From the NCBI GenBank assembly GCA_024036415.1, contig JAMWET010005455.1:277501-341500 (forward strand): a stretch of DNA of 64,000 nt, given 5' to 3'. The notes under the pieces were generated by a model. It was not told the origin of the DNA and ran no database searches. It saw nothing but the letters and a program-made list of their open reading frames with translations. Positions within the stretch are counted from its first letter, which is position 1. The number at the start of each line of letters is the position of its first letter. A program made the translations under genes and the position numbers. Source of the DNA: Prochilodus magdalenae (taxonomy: Eukaryota; Chordata; Actinopteri; Characiformes; Prochilodontidae). Positions 11,335-21,804 of this stretch are shown here, piece by piece.

Positions 11335-12340
11335 ATAACACAAAAATTTTTACTCTGTTTATATTCATATATTATTCATTATGCTATGTCTAATGTAAGC
11401 ACACTGTGTTTTTACAAGCCGAAACACACTTGTCTGAATAAACCTTTATTAAACACAATGGTCTATACTGTACGGCCTCTGTATGAAACACATGACAAAC
11501 TGATTTCATGTCAGGCCTCACCTAAATCTTTAACCGGCACAGACATCTCATTGAATTAGGACCTGCAAATCATATAATAACACTTAGCCTTTCATCAGAG
11601 CTTCCGTGTAGTGTCTACCTGTCCAGTTATCATCCACTCTGTGTCTCTTTCTCATATCACTCCATCCTACACATTGTAGCAACGCAGGCCTGATTCTCAT
11701 ATCTAAATCCAATTACCATGGTGGCGATCAATAGCCCACAAATCTCCCACACGTCCAACTGTGCATCCTGATGTGACGGCTCTACCGTGTCATGTGACAG
11801 CCCTTCGCCGTCCCGCATCCTTTAACCTTGTAAAGGAGAGGTCACCAAGAAACTAGGGGCTACAGCTGGATACGCCATTTTAACGGGTCAAACCAACGAG
11901 CGCTACTGGGGCAAATTATTGCTGCGTCAGCTCTGTAACTCAAATTTATTAGCCTTCTCTGAGATCTTTATTACTGGAAAACGCTGTCATGTGTGAAATA
12001 TGGTACTTGCATGATGTATTAAATATTTTATATCCTCACCTTTATTAGAAACACCTTTCAGGCCCACTGTCCAAAGGACCACCTTTTAAGGCCTAGGACT
12101 CACCCTGCCTTCACAGTAACAGCCAGAAAAACACTCGTCCCACATTTGTCTCTTGTCAGAATGTTTGGGACGGCTTTCTTTGTCACGTGTGGGTATATTT
12201 TTTTAGTTATTATTATTAACAAACAAATATGAATGGAAACTGCTGGCAATCAGCTGCCTTTATTAGAAGATTGGCATGCTGGTTAAACTAGCTAGCTATT
12301 AAGAGACATAACTTACCCGAGACACCAACAATATTTATTC
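11335..12340. other. Repeat-poor stretch
   Basis: No gene is seen. The part from about 11580 to 11960 has higher sequence complexity and more CpG than its surroundings. No repeat family is recognised there, so it could be conserved non-coding DNA. That is inference only. Confidence 0.3.
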
Positions 12341-12344
12341 TGGG

Positions 12345-13041
12345 ATTGCAGTGCTATTGGGAAGGAGGATAAAGGTTACCAGGAACAATACATGATGAGA
12401 CATTTAGACTGATACAGGCAATATTTATTGAGCTACACATACAGACGTCTTGGCATGGAGTTGTAGAGGCTCCTAATGGTGTCCTGTGATAATCCATCCC
12501 ATGCAGCTTAAATTTCAACATGCAGTTCCTGCTGATTTTGTGGTAGGGGTGGAGGTGGAGTGACATCCGGCCTTATGGATGTGTTATGTGTGACAACAAA
12601 CTGTTCATCTTGGTGCTGACCATGGTGCCTCGACTCATGGATTCGTTGGTCTTCTCCACCCAGACAGAAGCGGGGCTCTTCTTCACTCCATGACAGTCTG
12701 GCACAACACTATTGCAGTGTTAGGTAATGGTGACGTGGCGTTTAGGGCAGTCGCCTTAATGGTCTGTGTGCACGTAGTCCTACATCGTGCCACTGTCTGC
12801 CAATGGTGCTGGCACTAACAGGATGACTCATGAAGGGCATCACTGCTTGCTGAATGTTCGCAATTGTGTCTGTTGGGTCAGTCAGGTACAGTCAAGGGCC
12901 CGTCCTTGCTTATGCTGCATGAAACTTGAATCATTTGCATGTCTCATGATGTCAAACCTCCCCACCAAGTTTCATTCCAGTCAGTTGATTCCTTCTGGGT
13001 GTAGCTATTAGAGCAACTGTTCTTTTGATGGTGAGTGTATT
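12345..13041 (-). mobile_element. Tc1-B copy, degraded, nearly end to end
   Basis: On the minus strand it runs from the family 3' untranslated text (AGACTGATACAGGCAATATT, TTGAGCTACACATACAGA) back through the C-terminal transposase (WDGLSQDTIR-like segment at about 12480). It then passes the region just before the first catalytic motif and reaches the terminus TTTTGATGGTGAGTG followed by TA at 13041. At about 700 bp it is half the length of a full Tc1, because the centre of the catalytic domain is deleted. Multiple stops make it inactive. It aligns along its length with 53006-53697. Confidence 0.7.
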
Positions 13042-13044
13042 TAA

Positions 13045-14335
13045 TCTAATATACTGACAAATGAGAGGAAGTACAAGGTAGGTGTTTCCTAAGAAGTGGA
13101 TTATGAGCAGACATGTTTAAATTCAGGTTTAAATGCTGAGAAATGATTTAAAATGATGGTAAGGGGTTAGCCTCATCAATATCCATATTACCTCTCTGTA
13201 ACACAATATCATTCACTGAACAATGCACTTCAGGCTCTATACAAAATAATGACTACACAGCAAATACTCTCAACAGCAAAGCAAAGCCCTTTTCTTCCCT
13301 GCCTCTGCATTCGTTAACCTGTGCTAAGGTACACATGACGTTCATTAATCTACCACACATGGTCAATTAAGTGTTTGTAGAGAGCACCTAGAAGGTTAAT
13401 TTACATAACAGCATTATCGAACCATCCTACTCTCAGTAAGATGTGGTTTATGTCATTTAATTAGGCTGCTAACTACACGCCGTTATACCTGCAAAGCTTG
13501 CATTCACGGGTGCGTGCACAGCTGGAGCCAGCACATCTGCAAAGCCATCTTCAATTGAATGCGGAACAATGTCATGTTTGGTTCTCTGTGTGAATTACAG
13601 AGAGAGCTGTATGTGTGAGAGGGAGAATGCTTCACGCTGGTGAATGGATGGTGAATGTGTGTGCTGCGTTAACATTGCTTTGTAGCCAATCGTGTGGATA
13701 TCGTGGCATGCCTGTTACTATTCTCGTCCGCTCGGGCATGTATCCGTGCGTGGGTGGGCATAAACACATGTGTGTGCTCACCAACATGGATGCCTATTTT
13801 CATCTGCTCCACAGAGGCGCTTTGTCTTTCTTCTATTTCTGCCTCCTGAATGTAGCATGGGTTAGTTCCGGGCCCCTGCTCCTGGCCCTTGAGCTCTTAT
13901 TTTTGCCGTTTTGTCTCCTTCTGCTTTATTCTTTCTGATTGGGGCCACTCTAGACCTTTCTTTCTTTCTCTCTTTCTTTTTTATAAATGGGCTAGCGGCG
14001 TTGAATTAAAGCCGTTGCTAATTGATTTCCCCCTCACACATTTGGGCCAGGGAAAACCCCCTTTGGGCTGTGACTCTTGCTTTCTCTTTCTCTCTCTCTT
14101 TCCCCCCTTAAAGGGACCTTCCAAAAAAAAAAAAAAGACTGAAAGACTTAAAAAAAAACAGTGTAAAGCCCCCCTAATGGTTAAGATGTAAACAAAGTAA
14201 TTCAGAATGATTTGATGTGAAACGTTCCCTTCTAGAGCACCTTGCCAGGTCAGAACCATTTACAGTGGTGGTGACTGGAACTAGATGTCCTAATGCCACC
14301 CTGACAGAAAGACACTACACGAAATCATCTTTTTT
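13045..14335. other. Unique stretch, possible conserved non-coding DNA
   Basis: No gene is recognised. ORFs of 107 and 100 codons at 13615-14191 sit in pyrimidine-rich text and have no domain. The segment 13470-13600 and the segment 13980-14080 (TTAAAGCCGTTGCTAATTGA) are complex and repeat-free. They resemble vertebrate conserved non-coding elements in texture only. Confidence 0.3.
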
Positions 14336-14340
14336 ATCAT

Positions 14341-14342
14341 AT

Positions 14343-14376
<34 letters not shown>

Positions 14377-14412
14377 CTCTGTATATCAATATGTATATAC
14401 AGTATATACATG
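14341..14412. repeat. (TA)n-type microsatellite
   Basis: Run of ATATATAT with GTATATA variants, about 70 bases, imperfect in its second half. Confidence 0.85.
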
Positions 14413-15036
14413 ATGGCTAGGTTTGACATTATGAGACATGGACATGATTAAGCTTCAGACTGGACTGCATCACCGTACCTGTCCGAGTATCATCCTGTTG
14501 CACATGCTTTACATTCTGACATCCTGGCTGTTGTGTTGGTAGCATCCTTTGTAAGTGGAGTGGGGTCTGGGATGCAGAATGGTCTTATCAATGTATTTGG
14601 CCCATACCGCTCATGCAGATACTACCAGAGCATGCTGCTGGTGGCAGTGGATTGATAAGGGCATGAGCCAGTGACATGAAGGATCTGAGAGACCTACACA
14701 AACCACAAAGAGAAGGAGAGAGACATGCATAAAGTGACATTCAGCGAGCAGTGATGTCCTCCATGGGGTCAATCCCATTATCCTGCTAACTGCATGAGAG
14801 AGGACTACATGCATGCAGACCGTTGCAATGACTGTCCCTAACACCACATCAACATTGGAGTGACAGTGAATGGCGGGGGGTCATCTTCAATTTTAACAAC
14901 TCGAGATGTCTGGCATACTGCGTTAGCAAACATGGCAGCCTGACACCATACTGAGAGACACTACTTCTGTATGTGTAGCTCAATAAGTATTACCCATATC
15001 AGTCTAAATCTATCATCATGTATTGTTCCTGTGCGT
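14410..15036 (+). mobile_element. Tc1-B copy, heavily degraded
   Basis: It begins with GGCTAGGTTTGACATTATGA, matching the internal leader at 38944. It carries the transposase-derived text ATTCAGCGAGCAGTGATGTC and GACTACATGCATGCAGACCG. It ends with the C-terminal and 3' untranslated text (CTGAGAGACACTACTTCTGT, CCCATATCAGTCTAAAT). About 200 bases in the middle (14480-14690) do not align with the other copies. No open frame survives. Confidence 0.6.
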
Positions 15037-15095
15037 GTTTGTGTGTGCATGTGTGTGCGTGTGCATGTGTGTGTGTGTGCGTGTGTGTGTGTGCG

Positions 15096-15126
<31 letters not shown>

Positions 15127-15127
15127 T
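15034..15127. repeat. (GT)n microsatellite with GC interruptions
   Basis: About 90 bases of GTGTGT broken by GTGC and GTTT units. It lies directly after the Tc1-B fragment. The ORFs across it (THTHTHTH on the minus strand, VCVCVC on the plus strand) are artefacts. Confidence 0.9.
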
Positions 15128-15260
15128 GTTTGAAGTGCAGCTTGCTGGCTGTAAATAGCAGCAGTTCTGCCTTGTGCTTTGCCTGGATGCAGGACTGTGT
15201 GGGCTCTCTGCAAGGAAAGCCTTTCTAGAAAGGGTTAACGAATCCTTCTCACAGATAGAT

Positions 15261-15279
15261 ATTGCCATGGAAACAGCTG
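15261..15279. promoter_or_regulatory. X-box-like motif next to an E-box
   Basis: ATTGCCATGGAAAC is close to the RFX-factor X-box (GTTGCCATGGNAAC). It abuts CAGCTG, an E-box bound by bHLH factors. Both are short and could occur by chance. The position between two microsatellites is not a known promoter context. Confidence 0.25.
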
Positions 15280-15326
15280 CGTGACTGCTTGCAGCTTGTA
15301 TTTGGTACTCCCAGGGAAGAGGAGGG

Positions 15327-15402
15327 GGAGAGAGACAGACAGACAGAGAGAGAGAGAGAGAGCGAGAGAGAAAGAGAGAGAGAGAAAGAGAGGGAGAGAA
15401 CA
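15327..15402. repeat. (GA)n microsatellite
   Basis: About 75 bases of GAGA with GACA and AAAG interruptions, purines on the plus strand. Confidence 0.85.
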
Positions 15403-15829
15403 ATAGAGCAAGAGGTTTTTTAAAATTCAGAGAGTACTGACTTTCAAAGCACACATAGCTTGTATTTAAGAATTAAAAAAGCGAGAGAGTGGCTGAAAAA
15501 ACACACTAAGGCCTCCGTCGCTGGGAAAGAAAGAAGTAGCCACCCAATACTACCCTTTCCCAACCCCCCTATCTGCGCTCTACCTCTCTCTGTCTGTGAG
15601 ATGAACCAAAGATATGCCCAACATGTGTTCATGAAAGCAGTTTAGGCTGTGTCGTTGGAGAAGGCAAGTCTGGCGTCTTGTTGATACTAGGCTCGTCTTC
15701 TCGTGTTGTTGACTCTGAGACTGCTTTGCTTCTGCTCATATGGAGGGGGAAAAAATCAAGGCTAAGCGAACAAGACAAACCTATAAATAAATGAATTAAT
15801 GGGCAATGTGGAGGACCTGAGGCACGGTG

Positions 15830-15995
15830 CCAGAGAGAGAGAGAACCACGTAGACATATAGGAGATGAAAGAGAGTGGAGCAGATAAAGAGAGAGATATA
15901 GACAGACAGAGAGTGATACTGAAAGAAAAAAGAAAAAGACCGGAGCAAAGGGAAAGACAGAGAGATGGGGAGTGTGGGAGAGTGAGAGAGAAAGC

Positions 15996-16034
<39 letters not shown>
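15830..16034. repeat. (GA)n-rich purine tract
   Basis: Two hundred bases of plus-strand purines that end in a near-perfect (GA)n run of some 40 bases at 15996-16034. Several overlapping minus-strand ORFs (LSLSLS) at 15629-16230 are by-products of this tract. Confidence 0.85.
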
Positions 16035-16036
<2 letters not shown>

Positions 16037-16039
16037 GGA

Positions 16040-16740
16040 AGAACCATGGGCTGTGATGACGTGGACAAGAGGGGCACAGAGAATCCCCCCTCTCCCCTTC
16101 TTCGTCTCCACTTCCGCTCTCTCTCTGTCTCTCCATCTTCTTCCAACCTCCTGATCCTCTCTTTCCTGCCTAGGCCACTCAAGTGTATGGCTTGAATGAC
16201 GACCATTGTGAAGCTAGACCCCGGACACATTCATAATCCCTGTGTTTGTGTGTTTGTGCCTAAGGCCGCTGTGTGTGTGTGTGTGTGTGTTGGGTGTTGG
16301 GGGGGTGCATTAGGAGAATGCGCAGGAACACCATTCATTACAAACACAGCTGATACAGCACACTATACTGAATGAATGCATTAGAACCACTGACGTCCTT
16401 CTTCCATTTACGTCCTTCTCTTTCAGAAGATCTGCTACAGCCACCTGACTGAACTCCTTTTAGGAATCCATGCGTTACATAAAAACATTCTTTGAAGGGG
16501 TTCCTAGTCCAGGTTCACTACACATGTGCTCCAACCATCATTTAATAACATCAAGGCAAAGAAAAGGGCCATCTTACTACTGCACAGTTCTGTCATTTAG
16601 TTACATATAGTTACACATACTGTACAGTGTTCCACTCTTAAAACTTCTTATTAAGTACTTAGTATTTATTCTGTAATTGTAAAATGACTATGAATTTCAT
16701 TGTACAGTGCAATTGCTTGCAAATGACAATTCATGCTTGA
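16040..16740. other. Non-coding stretch with a short (GT)n run
   Basis: A (GT)n run of about 20 bases lies at 16269-16290. The rest is unique with no gene seen. Confidence 0.45.
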
Positions 16741-16744
16741 ATCT

Positions 16745-16925
16745 TGAGTGTAGGTGAAGAGACTCTAGTGTCACTCTCGGTCCACCAGTCTTTTAATAGA
16801 AGGTCATTAATTAGTCTCACACTGATGTTTATTCAAATGATCTTACACGCAAACACTGAAGGAGAACAGTTTCCATTAGGTAGAACCAAGCTCTCTCCAA
16901 CAGGTCAAAACAAGCTAAAAAAATA
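16745..16925 (+). repeat. Dispersed repeat E, copy 1 (unclassified)
   Basis: Shares GAGACTCTAGTGTC, AGAAGGTCATTAATTAGTCT, CACTGAAGGAGAACA and AGAACCAAGCTCTCTCC with 42115-42300. Identity is high over about 170 bases. No coding capacity is shared by both copies, so it is probably a non-autonomous mobile element. Confidence 0.65.
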
Positions 16926-16983
16926 GAGTTTGTAGCTAGCGTTTTTGCTAATTAAGCCCACTAGAGCTCTAGATTTGCCAGGA

Positions 16984-17005
16984 TTAGGGTTAGGGTTAGG
17001 GTTAG
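16984..17005 (+). repeat. Short interstitial telomere-like tract
   Basis: Three TTAGGG units plus TTAG in perfect register. Too short to be a telomere. The flanks are ordinary unique DNA. Confidence 0.8.
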
Positions 17006-17009
17006 TTAG

Positions 17010-18280
17010 CAATGAGAATATATCAACATCCTCTCCTACTATCTGTAGGGCATCCCCAGCTAGCAGGGAACAGAACTTTGGCTAGCACCACCTACAAGTT
17101 CTATTAATGTTTTAAAGCTTGAACGCATTTAAAGAACGTTTTAAGGAAGTGGTCAGGGTTACCAGATTATATTACATGATAATAACAAATGAATTCATTC
17201 TTAGCGCAACATTCGGAAAATGTTTTATAGATGTTACTGAGATCTGAGTTGAGACGATACAGTGTTTACAGAGAACGTTCTCCTACCTTCAGCAAGAATA
17301 TCCTGGCAACCAACAGAAACATACCACTGAAAACATTATTGGAACATTGTGTTGCATAATCTCAGAATATTTTTAGAACAAATCATTTCTAGCTGGGTCA
17401 CCCCAACAAAGAGACGTAGCATGCCAATATACAGTAATTTTGCTTCCCATGCTGATATTGGCTGCCCAATGGACCCTAGAATGTGATACACCAGAGGAGC
17501 CCAAGTATCTGAGTCTGCTTCCTCAAATTGGTTTAGATATCGCTAGATATAGGAGAAACTTGATCCCTACATTAGGTTGTCAAATTTCCACAGTACAGCA
17601 CGGTTTGCGGGTTTCTTTGCAGTTTTGTGGAAGTGTGTTGCTATCGGTGCCTCACTCATGACAATATGAACATATTGATTTGTCGGTAAAATTGGTTGGT
17701 TAGCATTTCAGCTCCGACAGACTGGTCATGAGATTGATTGTTGGCCTTTGGTGTTGCTTATGCTCTTGATCATACCATCCATCCTTCCAAGCAATGGAGA
17801 CCGAACTGATTTAGACAGCTAGCATGTTTGTGTTGGAGGTATTTTATACAGGGCCTATGATAAGACCTTTGACCCTGCATATAGAAACTATAGGGGTAGA
17901 AACTATATCCCTGCCAAGCATGGTTAACATATACATTATTATAAACAGAAGATGTGCGGCTTCCTGTCACATTTATAAAGACCTCATTATGAGGATTGAT
18001 GATTCTTCATATAGCCCCAGCTTTTCTAGGGAATCAGTCCTAGAGACGTAGGAGCATGGGTTTGAAATTCTATGTCATGAAAGGATGTATGGCTATGTTG
18101 TGGTTTGGCTATAATTATATTTAATACATGTTTGCTACCCAAAAGACAACCAGACTTCAATCATGTTCAATCATGAAATGCCAAAGTACAGAACCAGGTA
18201 ACAGATTAGACACAGCTACTCATAGAAGGTTCTCCTTATTTTCATCTTTCAGCTTTAAAACTTTTAAACTGTGCTAGACA
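17010..18280. other. Non-coding stretch, no gene seen
   Basis: AT-rich unique sequence. ORFs up to 75 codons have no recognisable motif. No tandem repeat was seen. Confidence 0.45.
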
Positions 18281-18284
18281 AATC

Positions 18285-18465
18285 ATATTAGAGGTGGCAA
18301 TATGGCAGAAATATGATGCTGTGGTGCATCAGGAGTATGTGGTATATCAGGATATGGAATGTTTCAGACATCTCATCAGTTGGAACTGTTAAGTGTAACC
18401 CTGTAGAGTCTTTAAGATCACCAACAACATCCATTTAGTTGGGTATGTCTACTTTTGACTTGTAT
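18285..18465 (-). mobile_element. Tc1-D non-autonomous copy (uninterrupted)
   Basis: The reverse complement matches 52838-53003 almost throughout (GGATATGGAATGTTT, CATCAGTTGGAACTGTTAAG, ACATCCATTTAGTTG). The end near 18448-18465 reads, on the minus strand, GTCAAAAGTAGACATACCC. This resembles the common fish Tc1 terminus that opens CACTACCAGTCAAAAG. No transposase frame is visible. This copy shows what the 52.8-53.7 kb copy looked like before a Tc1-B element landed in it. Confidence 0.55.
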
Positions 18466-18469
18466 TGTA

Positions 18470-19285
18470 CATCTGAAATACATTACCCTCTCCGGCTTTG
18501 CCAGTTTTGGGATGTATGCTCCAAGTCGGATAAAGAGAAGTGGAGCACCAACGTCTTAACTGCTTATGCTACAGAAAGTGATAGTCATCCACACTGTGCA
18601 GTTATCTGGGCAGTTTATGCCAGTGGCTAGTCTTAAATGCAGACTAATGAGGTAAACCAGTATTATGGCATTAACTGAATTATATATATTTTTTTAAATG
18701 TATACTATTATTTTAATATATATCCAAATGTATATGCTCAAGTACATTCATGGCAATTCCAAAGTTTAAAGACACAGTTTAAAATTAGGGAATTTCTTTA
18801 ACAAGCTTTATTAACACAACTAAAGGATGAGCTGGAATCTACACGCTTGTGGCAATATATTGTATAATGTAGTTTCTCAAAAAGGCTTTGTCTGCTTTAT
18901 GAGTATAAAGTATAGAGATATCATGGACTACGTACACCAGGCACTCATCTCCATACCTAGATCCTTGTATAACCTTGCTGTGGAGGACAAAGCAGGAGGC
19001 ACTGCTTAGTACAGGTGAACTTGCCATTGGAGGAGAAATGAGGGCTGACAGTGCAGCCCACTCTGCAAAGTTTGGATTGTACTCCTTGTTGAACTTCAAA
19101 ATAAATAGTTTAATTGAGCTCCAGCAAGCACAGGTGTGTAGCCTGAAGCATTTTTCTGTTATTTAGTATTTAACCTAGATAAAATCAAAATTATCTTAAT
19201 CTATTATCTGCAGTTCTGCTAAACTTTACATTTACACTGCATCAGTATGGATTTCGATTGAACTTGATATATATATATATTTATT
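18470..19285. other. Non-coding stretch, no gene seen
   Basis: Unique, AT-rich, with a short (TA)n run near 19268. The ORFs are short and unrecognised. Confidence 0.45.
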
Positions 19286-19289
19286 GCAC

Positions 19290-19690
19290 TACACATACAG
19301 AAGTACTGTCTTCCATTCATTAACTGTCTTCAATTCATTAACAAACTACAATGCTGAGCTGCTGAACAACCAGGTTTTGCCTTTTGCTCATCTTACGGAG
19401 GAACATTACATTCCTAGCACTGTATTCCAACATGACAAATTTCATGTTGACAGAGCTGCAGATGACAGTGACTGTTTGGCAAAATGAAGATTTAGAAGCA
19501 CTTACACATCTGGACTGGCCCACAAAATCCCCAGATTTGAAGACCTATGGGACTAACTGTGGAACAGCCAGTAAAAAGCCAGGGAAGGCATCCACCACAT
19601 CTGGCCCAACTGATCAATTCTTTGAAGCAAAAGTATATCCAGAAACTAGTCAATTTGGCAAATGACACGCTGATAAGTACTTATTGGTCA
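19290..19690 (+). mobile_element. Tc1-C fragment, catalytic C-terminal half
   Basis: The frame reads ELLNNQVLPFAHLTEEHYIP, then FQHDKFHVDRAA, then EALTHLDWPTKSPDL. FQHD is the position of the second catalytic aspartate in Tc1 transposases. WPTKSPDL is the WPAQSPDLNPIE motif, whose catalytic glutamate is lost here. The two halves lie in different frames, so there is at least one frameshift. The tail (AAGGCATCCACCACATCTGG, CAATTCTTTGAAGC) matches the other Tc1-C copies. It is a dead relic. Confidence 0.7.
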
Positions 19691-19699
19691 CATGTTTTT

Positions 19700-20990
19700 T
19701 TGTTCAGCTTATGTTTAAATACATACTGCATGATAATTCTAAATAGAAATGAACTACGCTATGCTTTTCTCTAAAGGCCTAGATAGGACTTGGGATTCCT
19801 TGCTGCTAAAATGGCATCTGTATATGATTGTAATTCTTATTAATGTACATGTGATGTTCATCTACTGCAATATCCTTTATTTCCAGCAGTTTTAATTTTA
19901 GTTTTTCATTCATTATGAAATGTATAAAGAGCAACTGGTATTAGCAAGGATATGCTTGATGTTACACCATGTCTCATAGTAGAACATCCACAGTCACATA
20001 TACGGAATGACATTCAGCAGTGGAGCTGGTGTTAAGAGCCCTTAGATAAGACTGAGCATTGAACTAACCTATAGGAAAGTGAATGGGAATGTGATCTAAT
20101 GTATGTTGACTCAAACAAGAGTATGAAGTCACATGACTGTTTGCACTAGATGATGTGCTCCAATCACTGAGCATTTGATATTGCATGAGCAATGATGATG
20201 ACATGTGCTGAGAGCTTTCCTAACTGTAGACCGCTGGATATTGTCTTGCGCCATAGTGGCCGTCTACTGATATCTCAACAAAGACTCAGTGGAGGACTGT
20301 TCCTTGTAGCTATGTTAACGAGGAGACAAGAGTGGCATGGCGGAGATATCTCCTGTGTTTTCCTCCATGCAGAGTACCATACTGTTCATGTGCTTTAGGG
20401 ATCATACAGGACTTAAATCACCATTGCTGTGCCATGCGTCTTGTTATCCGTCATACATCATCGTCTGACATATGCGCTCCTTCTACTGGATTGGCCCCAG
20501 TGGGGCTTGTCTCGTTCAGAGTCCATTAAAGGGCCGAGGCGACGTTGCCTCACAACTTCATTTTCGCTCATTGGTGCACGACGACAAGGGAGTCAATGGA
20601 GGCGTGTTTTGAGAGGTGGCCTGTATTGATTGCAATCATCCAAGAAATGTCACTGCCTTAGCCACGATGAGTCCATCGGCAAATATGGAGAGAAGCAATG
20701 CAGTGGTCCATGAAATGTCCCCTCCGCATCTATTTTAAGGCCTATCAGCTGATGCTAATTGGACACTATGTGTAAGCGCGGATGATGTTTATCATGTGCG
20801 TTAAGGCAGGAGGCTACTGCTAGCATGACGCTGAGGTCGCAGCAAGAGGATGGTCATTGGACATCACAAGGGGATGATGAATCGCCCTTACTTGTTCCAT
20901 CCACAAAGGTTCTTGCATAGCAGTTTTACAGTAAACGTATTTAAGCGTGTTCAACTCAAGTGTGTTTTTTTGAACACAAATTTGTTTTAA
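19700..20990. other. Unrecognised block, repeat-poor
   Basis: The part from 20150 to 20900 is more GC- and CpG-rich than its neighbours. It carries overlapping ORFs of 65-68 codons at 20192-20629 with no domain I recognise. It could be an eroded transposon of a family I cannot name, or unique sequence. No second copy was found in the window. Confidence 0.3.
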
Positions 20991-20994
20991 GTAG

Positions 20995-20998
<4 letters not shown>

Positions 20999-21036
<38 letters not shown>

Positions 21037-21068
21037 TCTCTCTCTAACTCTCTCTCTCTCTCTCTCTG
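20999..21068. repeat. (CT)n microsatellite
   Basis: About 70 bases of CTCTCT with one TGTTTTT and one AA interruption, immediately upstream of the Tc1-A copy. Confidence 0.9.
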
Positions 21069-21076
21069 TCAATGTA

Positions 21077-21599
21077 CAGGGGTTGAACAATGAAACTGAA
21101 ACGCCTGTCATTTTAGTGTGGGTGGTCTCATGGCTAAATTGGACCAGCCTGGTGGCCAATCTTCATTAATCTTCACATTGCACCAGTAAGAGCAGAGTGT
21201 GAAGGTTCAGTTAGCAGGTAAGAGCACAGTTCTGCTCAAAATACTGCAATGCACACAACATTATGGGTGACATACCAGAGTTCAAAAGAGGACAAAATGT
21301 TGGTGCACGTCTTGCTGGCGCATCTGTGACCAAGACAGCAAGTCTTTGTGATGTATCAAGAGCCACGGTATCCAGGGTAATGTCAGCATACCACCAAGAA
21401 GGACGAACCTCCACCAGCATCACGTAGTGACCTGGCCACTATCCTGCAAGAAGCATCCCTCTGACCACTGTGCAGGACTTGTATATGTCATTCCCAAGAC
21501 GAACTGACGCTGTATTGGCCGCAAAAGGAGGCCCTACACCATACTAATAAATGATTGTGGTCTAAAACCAGGTGTTTCAGTTTCATTGTCCAACCACTG
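21077..21599 (+). mobile_element. Tc1-A non-autonomous element, copy 1 (523 bp)
   Basis: Both ends are present. The left end is CAGGGGTTGAACAATG at 21077 and the right end is CATTGTCCAACCACTG ending at 21599. Each is flanked by the TA target duplication typical of Tc1/mariner (21075-21076, 21600-21601). Inside are the start of the transposase (DNA-binding part) and, after a large internal deletion, its last residues (FPRRTDAVLAAKGGPTPY, then stop). The catalytic domain is gone, so it can only be moved by an enzyme supplied elsewhere. The same deletion junction is present in the copies at 37164 and 39528. Confidence 0.9.
21263..21427 (+). pseudogene. Truncated Tc1-A transposase, N-terminal HTH only, 54 codons
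   Basis: An ATG at 21263 opens MGDIPEFKRGQNVGARLAGA, followed by SLCDVSRATVSRVMSAYHQE, and stops at TAG 21425-21427 just after the deletion junction. The SRATVSRV segment is the recognition helix of the first helix-turn-helix of a Tc1 transposase. A full Tc1 enzyme is about 340 residues, so this keeps about one sixth and lacks all three catalytic acids. The frame is intact in all three deleted copies. If expressed, it could bind DNA but not cut it. Expression is not shown. Confidence 0.75.
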
Positions 21600-21611
21600 T
21601 ATATATGTATA

Positions 21612-21800
21612 TATGCCAAGATAAACAGTTTGTTGTCACTTCCAGAAGGCCTGGCGTCACTCCACTTCTACCCCAACTGCAAAATCTGCAGGAACTGTGT
21701 GTGAATATTCAAGCTACATGGGATGGGCTTGATACGCCCGACATGTTGCGAGATGGTACTTTTGTATGTGTAACCCATATTAGTCTAATTATATGATCAT
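21612..21800 (+). mobile_element. Tc1-B fragment, 3' part
   Basis: Matches the C-terminal block of Tc1-B: AAACAGTTTGTTGTCAC, AGAAGGCCTGGCGTCACTCC, CTGCAGGAACTGTGTG and GAATATTCAAGCTACATGGG. It then skips to the 3' untranslated text (GTAACCCATATTAGTCTAA). It follows the Tc1-A copy after about ten bases. The frame is interrupted. Confidence 0.6.
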
Positions 21801-21804
21801 TTAT

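Noticed and set aside
14999..15454. 151-codon minus-strand frame with HTHTHT and SLSLSL runs
   Set aside because: Produced by the (GT)n and (GA)n microsatellites.
15629..16230. Three overlapping minus-strand frames of 124-160 codons
   Set aside because: All pass through the (GA)n tract and are leucine/serine artefacts.
16984..17005. True telomere end
   Set aside because: Only 22 bases and flanked by unique sequence on both sides.
21211..21423. 70-codon minus-strand frame, also at 37297 and 39661
   Set aside because: Antisense shadow of the Tc1-A helix-turn-helix frame; the sense strand shows the recognisable protein.
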